NCBI RefSeq assembly: GCF_040183065.1
Contig: NC_091119.1
Coordinates: 103,241,274 to 103,305,273, forward strand
Direction of reading: 5' to 3'
Source of the DNA: Periplaneta americana
Lineage: Eukaryota > Arthropoda > Insecta > Blattodea > Blattidae
Length of the DNA stretch: 64,000 nucleotides
Of the stretch, positions 1-11,575 are shown one piece after another. Under the pieces are notes generated by a model. It ran no database searches and had not been told where the DNA came from. It saw nothing but the letters and a program-made list of their open reading frames with translations. The position numbers were made by a program, and so were the translations under genes. Within the stretch, counting starts at the first letter, position 1. Each line of letters begins with the position of its first letter.

Positions 1-2253
1 GCAGATGTAATTCCCGGTGTTGGCAATATGGCAGATAAGTGCGAAGATGTAATTCCCGATGTTGACAATATGGCAGATAAGTGCGGAGATATAATTCCCG
101 ATTTTGGCAATATGGCATGTAAGTGCGGAGATGTAATTCCCGATGTTGGCAGTTTGACAGATAAGTGCAGAGATGTAATTCCCGATGTTGGCAATATGGC
201 ATATAAGTGCGGAGATGTAATTTCCGATGTTGGCAGAATAGCAGATAAGTGCGGAGATGTAATTCCTGATGTCGGCAGTATGGCAGATAAGTACGGAGAT
301 GTAATTCCCGATGTTGGCAATATGGCAGATAAGTGCGGAGATGTAATTTCCGATGTTGGCAGTATAGCAGATAAGTGTGGAGATGTAATTCCCGATGTTG
401 GAAATATGGCAGATAAGTGCGGAGATGTAATTCCCGATGTTGGCAGTATAGCAGATAAGTGCGGAGATGTAATTCCCGATGTTGGCAATATGGCAGATAA
501 GTGCGGAGATGTAATTCCCGATGTTGGCAATATGGCAGATAAGTGCGGAGATGTAATTCCTGATGTCGGCAGTATAGCAGATAAGTGCAGAGATGTAATT
601 CCCGATGTTGGCAATATGGCAGATAAGTGCGCAGATGTAATTCCCGATGTTGACAATATGGCAGATAAGTGCGGAGATGTAATTCCCGATGTTGGCAATA
701 TGGCAGATAAGTGCGGAGATGTAATTCCTGATGTAGGCAATATGGCAGATAAGTGCGCAGATGTAATTCCCGATGTTGGAAATATGGCAGATAAGTGCGG
801 AGATGTAATTCCCGATGTTGGCAATATGGCAGATAAGTGCGGAGATGTAATTCCTGATGTAGGCAATATGGCAGATAAGTGCGCAGATGTAATTCCCGAT
901 GTTGGCAATATGGCAGATAAGTGCGGAGATATAATTCCCGATGTTGGCAATATGGCAGATAAGTGCGGAGATGTAATTCCCGATATTGGCAGTATAGCAG
1001 AAAAGTGCGGAGATGTAATTCCCGATGTTGGCAATATGGCAGATAAGTGCGGAGATGTAATTCCTGATGTAGGCAATATGGCAGATAAGTGCGCAGATGT
1101 AATTCCCGATGTTGGCAATATGGCAGATAAGTGCGGAGATGTAATTCCCGATGTTGGCAATATGGCAGATAAGTGCGGAGATGTAATTCCTGATGTAGGC
1201 AATATGGCAGATAAGTGCGCAGATGTAATTCCTGATGTTGGCAATATGGCAGATAAGTGCGGAGATATAATTCCCGATGTTGGCAATATGGCAGATAAGT
1301 GCGGAGATGTAATTCCCGATATTGGCAGTATAGCAGAAAAGTGCGGAGATGTAATTCCCGATGTTGGCAATATGGCATATAAGTGCGGAGATGTAATTCC
1401 CGATGTTGGCAGTTTGACAGATAAGTGCAGAGATGTAATTCCCGATGTTGCCAATATGGCATATAAGTGCGGAGATGTAAGTCCCGATGTTGGCAGTATG
1501 TCAGATAAGTGCGGAGATGTAATTTCCGATGTTGGCAGTATAGCAGATAAGTGCGGAGATGTAATTCCTGATGTCGGCAGTATGGCAGATAAGTACGGAG
1601 ATGTAATTCCCGATGTTGGCAATATGGCAGATAAGTGCGGAGATGTAATTTCCGATGTTGGCAGTATAGCAGATAAGTGTGGAGATGTAATTCCCGATGT
1701 TGGCAATATGGCAGATAAGTGCGGAGATGTAATTCCCGATGTTGGCAGTATAGCAGATAAGTGCGGAGATGTAATTCCTGATGTCGGCAGTATGGCAGAT
1801 AAGTACGGAGATGTAATTCCCGATGTTGGCAATATGGCAGATAAGTGCGGAGATGTAATTTCCGATGTTGGCAGTATAGCAGATAAGTGTGGAGATGTAA
1901 TTCCCGATGTTGGCAATATGGCAGATAAGTGCGGAGATGTAATTTCCGATGTTGGCAGTATAGCAGATAAGTGCGGAGATGTAATTCCCGATGTTGGTAA
2001 TATGGCAGATAAGTGCGGAGATGTAATTTCCGATGTTGGCAGTATAGCAGATAAGTGCGGAGATGTAATTCCCGATGTTGGCAATATGGCAGATAAGTGC
2101 GAAGATGTAATTCCCAATGTTGGCAATATGACAGATAAGTGCGGAGATGTAATTCCCGATGTTGGCAGTATAGCAGATAAGTGCGGAGATGTAATTCCCG
2201 ATGTTGGCAATATGGCAGATAAGTGCGGAGATGTAATTCCCGATGTGGGCAGG
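1..2253. repeat. 42-bp minisatellite array, open in one frame
   Basis: About 53 head-to-tail copies of a 42-bp unit run off the left edge of the window. Marker variants recur at exact multiples of 42 (for example 981 and 1317, 336 apart; 1593 and 1803, 210 apart), so I see no indels. The plus strand reads open from base 1 to a TGA at 2269-2271, about 756 codons, as a 14-residue repeat with one Cys per unit (ADKCGDVIPDVGNM). The minus strand is also open from 2307 to 1501. Because 42 is divisible by three, an open frame is expected if one unit lacks stops. Differences between units often change the amino acid (G/A/R/E, P/S, D/Y/C, N/S, M/I/L), which argues against protein-level constraint. There is no visible signal peptide, intron border or promoter. 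I call it a minisatellite; a repeat protein is possible but unproven. Confidence 0.9.
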
Positions 2254-2335
2254 TTGGCAGTCATAGTGTGAAGATGTAATTGCGGATGTAGTCAGGTTGG
2301 CAGACATAGTGTTTGTAGTTTGACATAGTGTGGAG
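2254..2335. repeat. Degenerate edge of the 42-bp array
   Basis: Two or three decayed units follow the regular array. The GATGTAATT and GGCAGnCATAGTGT words recur, but spacing and frame are lost and the plus-strand frame stops at 2271. Decayed edge units are usual for minisatellites that are homogenised internally. Confidence 0.7.
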
Positions 2336-2486
2336 TTGTTATTGGTGATGACAGTGGTACGAGGAATATGTAAGTTGTGTTAGGATGAGATTTAAATTAT
2401 GCTATTCGATGGGAAATGAATATGGACTTTTGAAATATCACGAGAATTTATATATCTGAAGGTGTTAGAGAGAGAGAGATGACCTA
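2336..2486. other. Spacer between minisatellite and coiled-coil gene stop
   Basis: About 150 bp with no ORF and a short GA run at 2467-2480. On the minus strand it would be the 3' UTR of the coiled-coil gene. The only AATAAA-like word I see in this direction overlaps the final codons near 2512-2517. Confidence 0.4.
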
Positions 2487-3201
2487 TTAGTTAGGAGAAA
2501 GGGAACAAAAATTTATTGGCTTAGCACCACGACCATGAAAATTGTCCAGTTCTTTTCTTAATCTTTCGGCCTCATCTGCCTTTTGTTTCAATGCAATCAA
2601 ATTATCTTCTATGCCACTGTACAATTGCAATTTTTTTCTTAGTTCTTCAACTTCTAACCTTAAATTTTGTAGGCCTAACTGTTCTTTGTCTTCTAATTCC
2701 TGTACAATTTTCTGGTAGTTATCATCTTGCTTTTTCATTTCGTCATATATCCCACCAAGACGCTTTTTAAGAACAACATTTTCATTCAGTAGTTTGTCTC
2801 TCTGTTCCCTGATGCCTCCCAGTAGGTAAAGGTTTCCTTCCAAATCAGTTATTTTGTTCTTCAGTGCAGCGTCTTCCTGTTTACTGCGATACAACTCCTG
2901 TTGTAACTGTTTTTTTTTGTTTTTCTAGAACTTGATTTTGTTTGTTCAAGTCATTTACATGTGACTGTAACACTGCCAATTTTCCAGCCAACTTACCTTC
3001 CTCTTCTTCAATGACTTTGAAATATTTTTTCAGTCTCCGCAACTCTTGCTTATGCTGTGCTGATGCTTCATCCGAAAATATATTACTTTTTGTCATCTGA
3101 ACTTCAGCAGCACCAAGTTTATGTTTCATATCGAAGCCTGGTTTATCTTGCGAAGCCTCCATATGTACCACTGCTTCTTCCTTCTCTTTCCTTGATCTGT
3201 C
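2487..3201 (-). CDS. Coiled-coil protein, last exon (frameshifted)
   Basis: Minus-strand exon preceded by an acceptor (TTACTTTACAG, exon starting at 3201 in phase 0). It encodes a Lys/Glu/Leu/Gln-rich coiled coil of about 238 residues ending at a TAA at 2487-2489. The exon is 715 bases, one more than a multiple of three. An A run (nine T on the plus strand, 2910-2918) shifts the frame: the upstream frame stops at 2881 after about 13 off-frame residues, while coiled-coil coding resumes in the next frame (QLQQELYRSKQ) and continues to 2487. A run of eight would restore one frame. The block YSGIEDN..LKQKADEAERLR resembles YDAVDIEFLRGKAKEADRLR in the 12314-12832 exon, so the protein has internal repeats. 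Either the extra base is a sequencing or assembly error, or the allele is truncated. I do not recognise the family. Confidence 0.7.
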
Positions 3202-3456
3202 CTGTAAAGTAATTTTCGATTAACTTGAAGAAGTAGTAAAGTTCTAGGTTTAGTTTCTTGCTTTCAAGATTACTAATACTGTACAACAAAACAATAGTGC
3301 GAGATTGTACAAGCCTTCATTCTTATATTCATACCATACTCTGTAGTATACAGAGTGGACTTATTTCATCCTGCTTCCTTTTGTCTGAACTTCACTAATA
3401 ACTTATTATACTGGTAGTGTCAAAATTAGAAATAAATAAAACTATGTGAGGTGAGT

Positions 3457-3866
3457 CTCTGTGAACGCTGAATGGTCAGACCTTCAGACTGTCAGACAGG
3501 CAGCCCAGGTTCGATTCCCGGTCAGGTCTGGGATTTGGGATAAAATCCATAGTGACACGTGTGGTGGACAAGGTTGGGGTTTTTCCCGGGGTTCTTTTGT
3601 TTTTCCCCAAATTAGGCATTTACATCATTCCATCACCATTTCTCCATTTCATTATCATTCTGTAGTATTCTCCAAACGCCAGGTGCTGACACATGGAGGC
3701 CTAGGGACGAGTGGGGTTGCCTGTTCGAAACCTGGGCACACAGTCAGCTGGGTCAGCTGGTGTGGTTGGGAATGCGTCACCCAAGGGTCAGCACAATAGA
3801 CCTTTGTTCGCAGTGCTGGGCCATAGTGTTCCCCTTCGTTAAGTTCAATTAAATTCAATTCAATTC
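3457..3866 (+). mobile_element. tRNA-headed SINE (family E)
   Basis: A pol III type head carries a B box GGTTCGATTCC at 3508-3518, followed by a body of about 340 bp and a tail of AATTCA repeats. It is flanked by imperfect 13-bp duplications, ATGTGAGGTGAGT (3444-3456) and ATGTAAGGTGTGT (3867-3879). It lies in the large intron of the coiled-coil gene, antisense to it. Confidence 0.75.
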
Positions 3867-3879
3867 ATGTAAGGTGTGT

Positions 3880-5175
3880 TATGCTCTGCTGTAGGATTAT
3901 AACACCTAGAAATTACTATAAGATCTGTACACAGACAACTGTTCTAGCTCGACATTGCAAGCCGGACTCGACATCTGAGGCTGTGCTTGGATATGGGTTG
4001 CGCTGTTACCTGATGGAGTCCCCCCCCCCCAAGGTCTTTTTCAGATGCAAAACAAATGTTAGGGTTAATTCCACGGTGAATCCTCAGAATCATATAACTG
4101 TTGTGCTTCAGGAACATGGAAAATCTCCAAGTTTAAGATAGAGAATGCAAGAAATTCTGATGACCAGAACTAGAAAGCTGATATTCATCTGTTTATGTAT
4201 GTATAAGTTGCGTATATAGTCGTGCTCACTCACGTATTAATAAACAAACATGGCTACATCACAGATGATGAAGGAGATTACTAGCTAATATTAAAAAGAA
4301 GAATGAGAATCATAATAATAACAAAAATATGTCAAGAATTTACATTAAAACAGACTTCTGTTAATCTACGGTCTCAACAAAACACAATCTTGTTATAGGA
4401 TAGCCCTATAGGTTATGTCGTTTTGCGTTCCATTGATGATTGCAGCATAAAAGTCAGTGATGAAAATTTTATTTTACTATCATCCTATGGAACATTCTAG
4501 AACTGTACAGGTGTAGCTACTATCACCAGTGTTAGGATAACTAGTAGGGGTAGACATTGGCAGGTGTCTGCAGAGCACAGCTCTTCACAAGTTTCATCAA
4601 TCTCTGGCAGCCATATATCGGCTGCTTACCTCGTCATGCTGCTTTGTTTATCAGCAGGTGGAGGCATGTGTTTGGCTGTGTTTTGATAACACTCACAGGA
4701 GTACAATCTCATAAGGGAACCTTCTTTCATGGTGAATTGAAAAGGCGGTAATGCCGTATATTTTTGGAAAGAGGAGGCAAAAGTAAGTCAGCAGGTGAAA
4801 TTTTTTCGCCTAAGCTCCATACAGACAAATGTTGTGGGATTGTAAATCTAACATGACAGTCTGTGGGAAGTGACTCAACGTGCACACCTGAAGGTTAAAA
4901 TGAAGTTGTTTTCGAAGTCACTGCATCTCATCGAGGTGGGTAGGCTTTTTATATGTAGTGTTGTCACACTGGAGAGGTTATTATTATTCTTTGTGATTGT
5001 TGCCCTTGTCTGAGCATAAAATATCACACAACATTTGTTGTAGCCGGGATGGACAATGTGGTTTCTTTGTAAATTTACGAAAGATTTTCCATCGTTTTGG
5101 TGCAAATTTAAACTGGATTTACTTCAATGTAGATTTATACCCATTTTAAATAAATTACTGTATGTATTGTCACTT
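3880..5175. other. Intronic stretch without recognised features
   Basis: AT-rich sequence inside the coiled-coil gene intron. It contains a short C run near 4021-4030. Short open frames here show no recognisable motif, and I see no repeats beyond that. Confidence 0.4.
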
Positions 5176-5188
5176 AAGGTATGCATCG

Positions 5189-5413
5189 TCGACCTGGATA
5201 GCAAGTTGGTATAGCACTGGCCTTCTATGCCCAAGGTTGCGTGTTCGATCCTGGGCTAGGTTGCTGGCATTTAAGTGTGCTTAAATGAATCTCACGTCAG
5301 TAGATTTACTGGCATGTAAAAGAACTCCTGCGGGACAAAATTCCGGCACATTCGGCGATGCTGATATAACCTCTGCAGTTGTGAGCGTCGTTAAATAAAA
5401 CAACATTTTTAAC
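5189..5413 (+). mobile_element. tRNA-headed SINE (family A), with 13-bp TSD
   Basis: The head has an A-box-like TAGCAAGTTGG and B box GTTCGATCC, then a body shared with 48349, 48668 and 53033, and a tail ending GTCGTTAAATAAA plus an A-rich end. It is flanked by identical AAGGTATGCATCG at 5176-5188 and 5414-5426. Same-sequence copies at four loci make this a clear SINE family. Confidence 0.92.
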
Positions 5414-5517
5414 AAGGTATGCATCGACTCCTGGAATAGCAACTTTCTTCAAAGGATGAAAATTTCGTTTTTGTGTCATATTATAGCCTTATATTATACA
5501 TCTTGATTGCCAATAGT

Positions 5518-5652
5518 GCCAATATATGATGATGTCTGCGTGCTTGTTGTTGTCTTTGTTTAGTATGTATGTCTGTTCTATGTGATGTAAGACACACACA
5601 TACATACTAAACAAAGACAACAACAAACACGCAGACAACATCATATATTGGC
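5518..5652. repeat. Inverted duplication at the Penelope 5' end
   Basis: Left arm 5518-5575 and right arm 5597-5652 are near-perfect reverse complements about 56 bp long, around a loop of about 21 bp. The right arm is RT coding sequence, so the left arm is an inverted copy of the element's own truncated 5' end. Such inverted ends are known for Penelope insertions. Confidence 0.85.
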
Positions 5653-6205
5653 ACAGATACGTAGATGACATACTAATACTATACAAAGGGAACAAAAGAC
5701 AGATCCAAAACCTACATCAACACATAAACAAAATACACCCAAAGCTACACTACACATTAGAAATTGAAAACAACAAATCCATAAATTTTCTAGACATCAT
5801 AATAACAAAAGTAGACAACAAACACACACACACAACACATCCAACCACCCCACACAACACAAACAAGCTGCATTCCTAACAATGGTACACAGACTACTTA
5901 ACATACAAATGAACCAACAGGATTACAACGAAGAACTAAACACAATCAAATACATAGCACAAGAAAACGGATAGAACTCTAACATAATAGACAACATAAT
6001 ATGTAAGACAAAACATTGTCACAAAAACATAAGAATACAACACAAACACAAGAACACAAAAAATACATCACACTAACATACGAAAACAAAAACACAATAA
6101 AATTGCAACCTCATTCAAGAAATTAAATTACAACATCGCATACAGATCAAATAACACTCTACAAAAACATCTCAACACACAAACAACACAAACAAACAAA
6201 TACAA

Positions 6206-6356
6206 ATGTAATCTTCATCTTACGATGTTTGGTGACGTATATACGTCCGTTGATGCGACATATTAATGAATTTAAATACTATTATAGTCACAATCATGCC
6301 GTGTAATTTTTCTTTCATACCATGGCATGATTGTGACTATAATAGTATTTAAATTC
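6206..6356. mobile_element. 151-bp hairpin-bearing insertion inside the Penelope element
   Basis: It is flanked by identical 14-bp direct repeats ACAAACAAATACAA at 6192-6205 and 6357-6370, which are Penelope coding sequence duplicated on insertion. The right half is a perfect 33-bp inverted repeat (6268-6300 and 6324-6356). A 14-bp TSD suggests retroposition rather than a cut-and-paste element. Confidence 0.75.
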
Positions 6357-6773
6357 ACAAACAAATACAATCACACAGGCGTATACAAACTCAAATGTAA
6401 CACCTGCAACAACTTCTACATAGGACAGACAGGCAGATCATTTCAAACACACTACAAAGAACACATCACAGCCATAACAAAATTACAAAATACCTCCACA
6501 TATGCAGAACACATCACAAATGCCAACCACACCTACAGAGACATCAACACAGACATGGAAATACTGCACATCCAACCAAAAAGCCAGAAACTCAACACAC
6601 TAGAACAATATGAAATATACAGACACACGAAAACACACCCCAACGATATTCTCAACACACAACTCAATTTCAAAACACATATACTCTTTGACTCTACACT
6701 ACGAACGCACTCTCACAGGAAACAACAAGAGGTGCCAATACCAACAACGACCAGTTCTGAAGATGACCAATAA
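6327..6773 (+). pseudogene. GIY-YIG endonuclease domain of Penelope-like element
   Basis: From about residue 14 the frame reads YNHTGVYKLKCNTCNNFYIG, with a CxxC pair between the GVY and FYIG motifs, then QTGRSFQTHYKEH. That is the GIY-YIG nuclease signature used by Penelope elements to nick target DNA. The first 10 or so residues come from the 151-bp insertion, not from the element. The frame is open to a TAA at 6771. The upstream RT is broken, so the copy should not be autonomous. Confidence 0.85.
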
Positions 6774-6872
6774 ATAGGTCGAAACATGTAAACAAGGTAC
6801 GTTAGAATTTAACACAAGAAAGGCTTATCGTACATATTCCTTATATTATTCTAGTTTTCAAACATATATAAC

Positions 6873-7232
6873 ATGCTGCATGACAAGACTGAGAATGCAG
6901 ACCAGTCTTTCAATGGTTTGGTTTGGAGACGTTGCCCCAAAGAAACGTATGTAGGTCGTACAACCCTGAAACTTGGGGTCATGGATGCTATTTGCCACTT
7001 CAATTGTGGCAACGAAGTTGAATTGGACATATTTCGGAAGATGAGTATCACCCCAGCAAAACACACAATGGCTGGTGCGAATGCTGCAGACGAGACTCGA
7101 ACCCTGAAGGCAAACATACAGTGCACTCTTGAGCAACAGCAGTGAAGATGGTACCAGAGAGTTGTGAAAAATATGAAAGTTGACTTCAAGACACAAGAAG
7201 AGGGCCTCACTTATATTACAGGAGGGTTTTAG
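6873..7232 (+). pseudogene. C-terminal fragment of a transposable-element-like protein
   Basis: The frame begins MLHDKTENADQSFNGLVWRR and continues CPKETYVGRTTLKLGVMDA; a TGA at 7143-7145 interrupts it, then reading resumes in frame to a TAG at 7230-7232 ending TYITGGF. The SFN..VW..CPK..FVG layout and the TY..GGF ending remind me of a protein repeated many times in insect genomes, probably transposon-encoded; I cannot name the superfamily. An upstream CTAG at 6851-6854 could be an acceptor. Confidence 0.5.
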
Positions 7233-8883
7233 GAGCATAAAAGTAAGTTATTTGTTACCTAGCTTGAACTTCAACTTTATCTTCATTTTTTATCCTATTT
7301 CAGTTTTTTCAATATTTTTCATTCTTTGAGCAAGTAAAAAAATATGCTTAGAATTGAGCTATCGACTTCATTCAAACACCAAATTGAAGCATATACATAG
7401 TGCTATGTTGTAATATAAAAAAAGTAATTTAGTTGAAAGCAAAAGCATTGGCTCCCTATAAAAAAAAATAAGACTTTTTGATATCTTAGAAAAAAATTAT
7501 ACATAATATAAGTGAGAAATGCTATGAAGTTTATTCTAGACTAGGCCTACAACATTCTTCACTGTTTTGATATCAATTTGGTGAAAAAATGAATTATATA
7601 GGTCCATTGGAAGCAAAGAAATGCTTGCCGAAAGAATATACGATTTTTTTCACGAAATTTAGCTCTGTACCCCTAAAATTTTACTTCTTTTTTCTGTTTC
7701 CTTTTGCATTCCTTTCATTTAACTGTAAGAAAGAGGTAAATGAATTTTGAATTAAATTGAGGGGAAATTGTAAATTTTTATTTCAAGAGTCGATGCATAC
7801 CTTAAGACCTCTAGATTGTAAGAGGTAATTTTTAAAAAATCAAGCTTCTTTCAATTTCTGAAGTAGTTTGAGCAACTAAAAATAATGGCAGTCACAAATA
7901 CAAGAGAGACGATTTCTTTTTAATCTTGGCTACAGTTGCGAGTCCCCAGAATTAAGCGTTGCATTTTGTTGGCATCGTAAATATGTACACAATTTAATGA
8001 AAACAATAGAATTAATTACATTAAAATTTTTGTCTTTCTTGCATGATCAGTTGACGTGACACATTCAATGTAAGATTAATTTACATTTAGTTGGGAAATT
8101 TTATATTTAAAAACTGATATTACAAACTAACAATAAATCTTTCCTATTGATTGAGGCCTAAGCACATTTTGGTAAGTACTCTCGTCTAGTTCCAAAGTTG
8201 ACTGTTCCCGGCCACAGCCTTAACACTTCTGAAAATTTCTCTCTGCCATTTATGAGTTTTGCAGCCATAGGTCTAGATACGCACTCATACCTATTTTTTA
8301 GGAACTTAAAGAACTTTAACTTCTTGGATTTTTCTTCTCTTTATATATTATTGTTGAAATTAAAAATATATATAAAATTGTTTTGTGGTCATCATATGTT
8401 AGTAAAATCACTTTTTTTTTAGGTTTGTATTTGAGTGCAATGCTATGAAATGTTTCTGGTTTCCCTTTATGAAAACAGTGTTTAATATCCTTCATATTTT
8501 CCAAGAACTATCTGCCTGTTAAAAATGAAGATAGAAGTCTGTAATCGTTTTACAAATATAGGCTACCTTGTTAATTTTATTTTTCCACTGGTTTAATCGA
8601 ATCAGAGATTTCTATTGGGAAATTTATGGAAGGATACATTCTTATTGCTGGTGGAGTCTGTACTTAAACCATACACACAGCACCTTCTCGATATGATTGA
8701 AAACAATATGACTTGCCCACGAGACGAGCACCAGGACAAGACTGGCACATGTCAGGCACGCCACCTGTGATGTCACAATCTTCAACCATTTCTACTAAAA
8801 TCAACTTATCTAGAAAACGGGATGTCGCATGAAGCTCGGATTTTGACAGCTAGAATACACCCATCACGGCGCATAATTTAATA
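7233..8883. other. AT-rich intronic stretch, nothing recognised
   Basis: No coherent ORF, tRNA-like head or inverted repeat seen. It lies within the large intron of the coiled-coil gene. Confidence 0.4.
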
Positions 8884-8885
8884 TA

Positions 8886-9543
8886 CAGAGTGATTCAAAA
8901 GTCACGCGACATAGACAAACTCCGTTATTAGTCCAGATAGCGAAAAATGGAAAGAAAAGAAAGTTGTTGGAAATAGGTAGTTTTCAATCTAGTGTACTTC
9001 AATTTCCAACGTAGAATGCACCGTTGAGACTATGCATTACTATGACACACCTGCCAGTTTCAATGTTACCATATTAGTGGCTTTTCGGCTAGTTCTACCG
9101 GATTTTAGGTATGTATTATTTACCGATAACAGAGAAGAATAGTTGACATGCAGAGTTTAGCTGTTATTTAACTTCTCACAGTGCAAACAAGCATTTCTTT
9201 GCATTGATAGCATAAGAATTCAGGGAAATATCATTCTTGCTTGGCGGTTTTCCCTGAACTTGTATTGGCAACACTGCTAATCACCGTCATCATTTCATAA
9301 TTTACCCGATACACTACATATCTGAACTATGATAAAATAGCGGAAAATCCACTAATTTCGCAACATTTGGACTGGAGGGTGTGTCGTACTAGTGTACAGC
9401 CTCAACAGTGTATTCTACGTTGAAAATTCAAGCACATTAGATTGAAAACTACCTATTTCCAACAACTTTCCCTATTTTCCATTTTTCGCTATCTGTACCA
9501 ATAACTGAGTTGTCTTAAGTCGCGTGTCTTTTGAATCACCCTG
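8886..9543. mobile_element. Long-hairpin TA-flanked MITE (658 bp)
   Basis: The ends CAGAGTGATTCAAAAG and its near reverse complement CTTTTGAATCACCCTG are each bordered by TA (8884-8885 and 9544-9545). The inverted arms extend about 220 bp (8886-9105 and 9323-9543) at roughly 80 percent identity. There is no coding capacity. TA duplication and CAGxGTG ends suggest mobilisation by a Tc1/mariner-type transposase; that assignment is inference. Confidence 0.85.
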
Positions 9544-9559
9544 TAGCCTATATGTTCAT

Positions 9560-10110
9560 TTTAAGTTGCCAGCTACTTTAAAGTGTGGTCTCACCTTTCT
9601 ATAGCCCATTTTACCACATCATCTATTTCATATTTGTTCCTGATTTCTTCATTTGCCTACCCGTCAAATAGACTATATCCTACGATGCTTCGTAGTGTCT
9701 TCATTTCTGTTGTTCTCTGCAATTATTGTGTTATTTTTGTTTCTGCCCTAATTTCTGTAGCATATGTGAGGATGTCTTGTAGATTCTAGTTTTACTTTCT
9801 ATACTCAAATATTTATTTCTCCAAACTACGTCTTTTAAGAATCCTAACGTGTTATATGCTCTCATAGTTTGTGCACGTACTTCTTCTGTTGAACTTTCGT
9901 TGCTTCTCATCTTTGTTCCAAGATAACTGAAGCTCATAAAATGTTCGATGCATTTATTATATACAGCCAGCTTACGTCTTAGAGTTAGTTTGAGATTTAG
10001 TTTTTTTCTATGGAGGTAATATTGAATGTTTTTGCCGTTAATTGAAATTGGTTAGTTTTTTTGTGCAACTTTACTATTTCATCAGCTCTATAGTTATTGG
10101 CATAAATTCC
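9560..10110 (-). pseudogene. LINE reverse-transcriptase C-terminal fragment
   Basis: Minus-strand reading gives SFSYLGTKMRSNESSTEEVR, then QTMRAYNTLGFLKDVVWRNK, the region after the RT catalytic core in insect non-LTR elements. It is truncated at both ends and frame-broken. Confidence 0.7.
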
Positions 10111-10289
10111 ATTTAGAGCACATGTGCTAGTCTGTTGTGAATACAACATTATATGTAATTGTTTAATTCATGGCAGTTCGGTTGCTTTTAAGTACAGTTT
10201 GTTATTCTGTTTTTATTTGCTGTTGGCATGTTGTCAATGCCTAATAAGAGGGACGTTACATCTCTATTCTAATTTAGTAAAAAAATAAT

Positions 10290-10913
10290 ATAAATGTGAC
10301 TAGGTATTAATACAGACAAACATCTACGATGGGATTGCCATATAAACTATCTGTGCCTTAAACTACGTAAAACAATTTATAAATTTGTTTTACTAAGACA
10401 TTTTATGGAAAAAATAACATTAAGACAAATATATTTGAGTCTGGTTCATTCTATCCTGCAATATGGCATTATAGAATGGGGTGGGGCAATGAAGTCTTCA
10501 CTCATGCCATTAATATTCTTACAGAGGAGAATAATAAAAATATGTATTAAGAAAAAAATGGATTATCATACGTGCCTAATTTACAAGGAATTCAATGTAC
10601 TGAATATTAAGCAAATATACATACATACCCTATTGAAATACTACCACATGACCATGGATACAGTACAAGAAGACACAATATATCATGTCCTTTGTTTGAA
10701 CCCAAATGCAATTCTGAAGCAGGACTAAGGCATGCCTCAAATTTCGGCCCGAGATTGTGTAATAACTTCATTAAAAACATTCAAAATTAGCAGCTTCCAA
10801 TATTAAATTATTTAAAAAGCAAGCTCTTCAACTGATTTTAAACACTGATTAGTATTCTAACAATTATATATATATATATATTCATTTTTTTCTCTCTCTT
10901 ACATGAAATTTAA

Positions 10914-10956
<43 letters not shown>

Positions 10957-11519
10957 CCTAAGTTAGGAATCTTTCAATCTTTCAAAATTCAATAAATCAG
11001 TTACAACTAAAATATCATTTGTGTATATAATATCTTACTGCATTAAATTATTGCATAATATTTTGTATTTATTTTACAATAAAATTGTATTATTTAATAC
11101 TTTTTCATTTCATTTTATTATTTTTTAAAGGTGCCATCAGCTCTTATACTTTCTAGTTAACCGAATCTTCTATGTTTTTACCTGATATAATTTCATTGTA
11201 TTTCTTGTATTATTATTTCTTGTAATATTACTTTGATATTCATTACTTTCTTTTGCTTACATATATTTTATATAATTTCATTGTTTACTTATATTATTCT
11301 TTCTTGTATTATTATTTTGATATTCATCACTTTACTTTTGCTTACATACGAGTATATTTGATTATTTAAATTAAACAATTAAAGCATTATCTTAGTGTAG
11401 GCTTAAACTTATAATATTACTTTTTCATTATTCGATGTAAAGTCCACTCCCGGCCACAAGCTTTTGCTTCATCGGGAGTGCCAACCAAAAGTGTATCATT
11501 ATTATGATCGTTCAAATAA

Positions 11520-11575
<56 letters not shown>

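Larger units (their letters stand above)
5505..6845 (+). mobile_element. Penelope-like element, 5'-truncated, GIY-YIG type
   Basis: A Penelope-like retroelement inserted in the coiled-coil gene intron, opposite to the gene. The right arm of a terminal inverted duplication (5597-5652) leads into a reverse-transcriptase segment with the catalytic motif RYVDDILILY near 5659-5690. That coding has frameshifts and stops before 6190. After a 151-bp insertion, coding resumes with the GIY-YIG endonuclease. The 5' part of the RT is missing, as expected for a truncated copy. Confidence 0.85.

Noticed and set aside
1-2271. A 747-residue repeat protein gene
   Set aside because: A 42-bp unit without stops gives an open frame automatically. 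Variation is largely amino-acid changing, and no promoter, start context or splice signal is visible. Kept only as a minisatellite with a question.
1-2335. CRISPR-like direct repeats
   Set aside because: There are no unique spacers; the units are contiguous and the context is animal.
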